Positions 50,754 through 50,892 of a stretch of 50,892 nucleotides of DNA are shown piece after piece. Made by a program: the position numbers and the translations under genes. This DNA is from Verrucomicrobiales bacterium (lineage in GTDB: Bacteria > Verrucomicrobiota > Verrucomicrobiia > Limisphaerales > F1-12-MAGs170). The notes beneath the pieces were generated by a model. It was not told the DNA's origin and did not search any database. It saw only the letters and a list, made by a program, of their open reading frames with translations. The number at the start of each line of letters is the position of its first letter. Positions within the stretch are counted from its first letter, which is position 1. The DNA lies in assembly GCA_005777315.1 (NCBI GenBank), contig SXMN01000071.1, forward strand, positions 1 through 50,892. The letters are read 5' to 3'.

Positions 50754-50892
50754 GTGCGCTTCGTGAAGCTGTGTGAGTCCGGGGGTGAAAGTCCCCTGAG
50801 TCTGGGCGGATGGTCCGCTCGGAATTCAACGTGAAAACAATGAATGGAAAGGTCTAACCAACCACCCAAGACCGAGGATTGCTTGGCGGAAG
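50754..50892 (+). mobile_element. Possible 5' part of a group II intron (cut by window edge)
   Basis: The sequence starts GTGCGC, matching the GUGYG 5' end of bacterial group II introns. It continues with GTGTGAGTCC, GGTGAAAGTCC and later TCTAACC...CAAGACCGAGG and TTGGCGG, which look like domain I words. No reverse transcriptase or domain V is in the window, so this is tentative. Confidence 0.45.

Overview
The window looks like a chromosomal segment of a Verrucomicrobiota bacterium (Limisphaerales/Pedosphaera-like). The signs are pseudopilins with an H-X9-DG motif, PVC-type membrane-bound-dehydrogenase cytochromes with C-terminal CxxCH, a DUF1549/DUF1553 plus Tat-exported DUF1501 pair, ASPIC/UnbV FG-GAP proteins, ceramidase-like and DUF4832 proteins, a GC-leaning composition and REP-like intergenic repeats. 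The lineage is inferred from gene content; no marker phylogeny was possible.

Layout. 0-6.6 kb: the 5' part of a tRNA-Arg cut by the window edge, an AAA-like/FHA ATPase gene split by a perfect 20-bp tandem duplication, four paralogous H-X9-DG pseudopilin genes with two clear terminators and a 41-bp degenerate tandem repeat among them, then tRNA-Ser(GCU). 6.7-17 kb (minus strand): a pentaheme membrane cytochrome with TPRs followed by an FG-GAP/UnbV protein, a TrmN6-like methyltransferase, aspS, and a REC-PAS-PAS-SpoIIE phosphatase. 17-27 kb: a DUF1549/DUF1501 pair, a convergent esterase plus PVC-cytochrome pair, and a DUF1287 protein. 27.4-30.2 kb: a TIM-barrel isomerase/decarboxylase-like gene, a PGDH-like oxidoreductase and a TolB-like propeller, possibly an acid-sugar (apionate-like) module. 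30.4-37.9 kb: a GC-rich four-gene operon (PVC cytochrome, ceramidase-like, DUF4832, ceramidase-like) whose genes are joined by three successive ATGA overlaps. 38-46.5 kb: a complete aa3-type cytochrome oxidase cluster with amicyanin-like cupredoxin, ctaA, ctaB, subunits I, III, IV, two small proteins, subunit II, SCO and a DUF420 (CtaM-like) protein. 46.6-50.9 kb: a Tat-signal Gfo/Idh/MocA oxidoreductase, a repeat-rich gap, a TonB-dependent receptor, a four-helix-bundle protein and what may be the 5' end of a group II intron.

Working together. The oxidase cluster supplies heme A synthesis (CtaB then CtaA), copper delivery (SCO, possibly the cupredoxin) and the oxidase subunits. A perfect TGTGA-N6-TCACA palindrome lies before its first gene. 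Subunit I has Ile where the K-channel Lys is expected, and subunit III carries an approximately 80-residue insert. This oxidase is the most unusual system I can support here. The other regions look like periplasmic or surface catabolism of complex carbon (esterase, PVC cytochromes, ceramidase-like enzymes, TonB receptor), with no substrate that can be proven from sequence alone.
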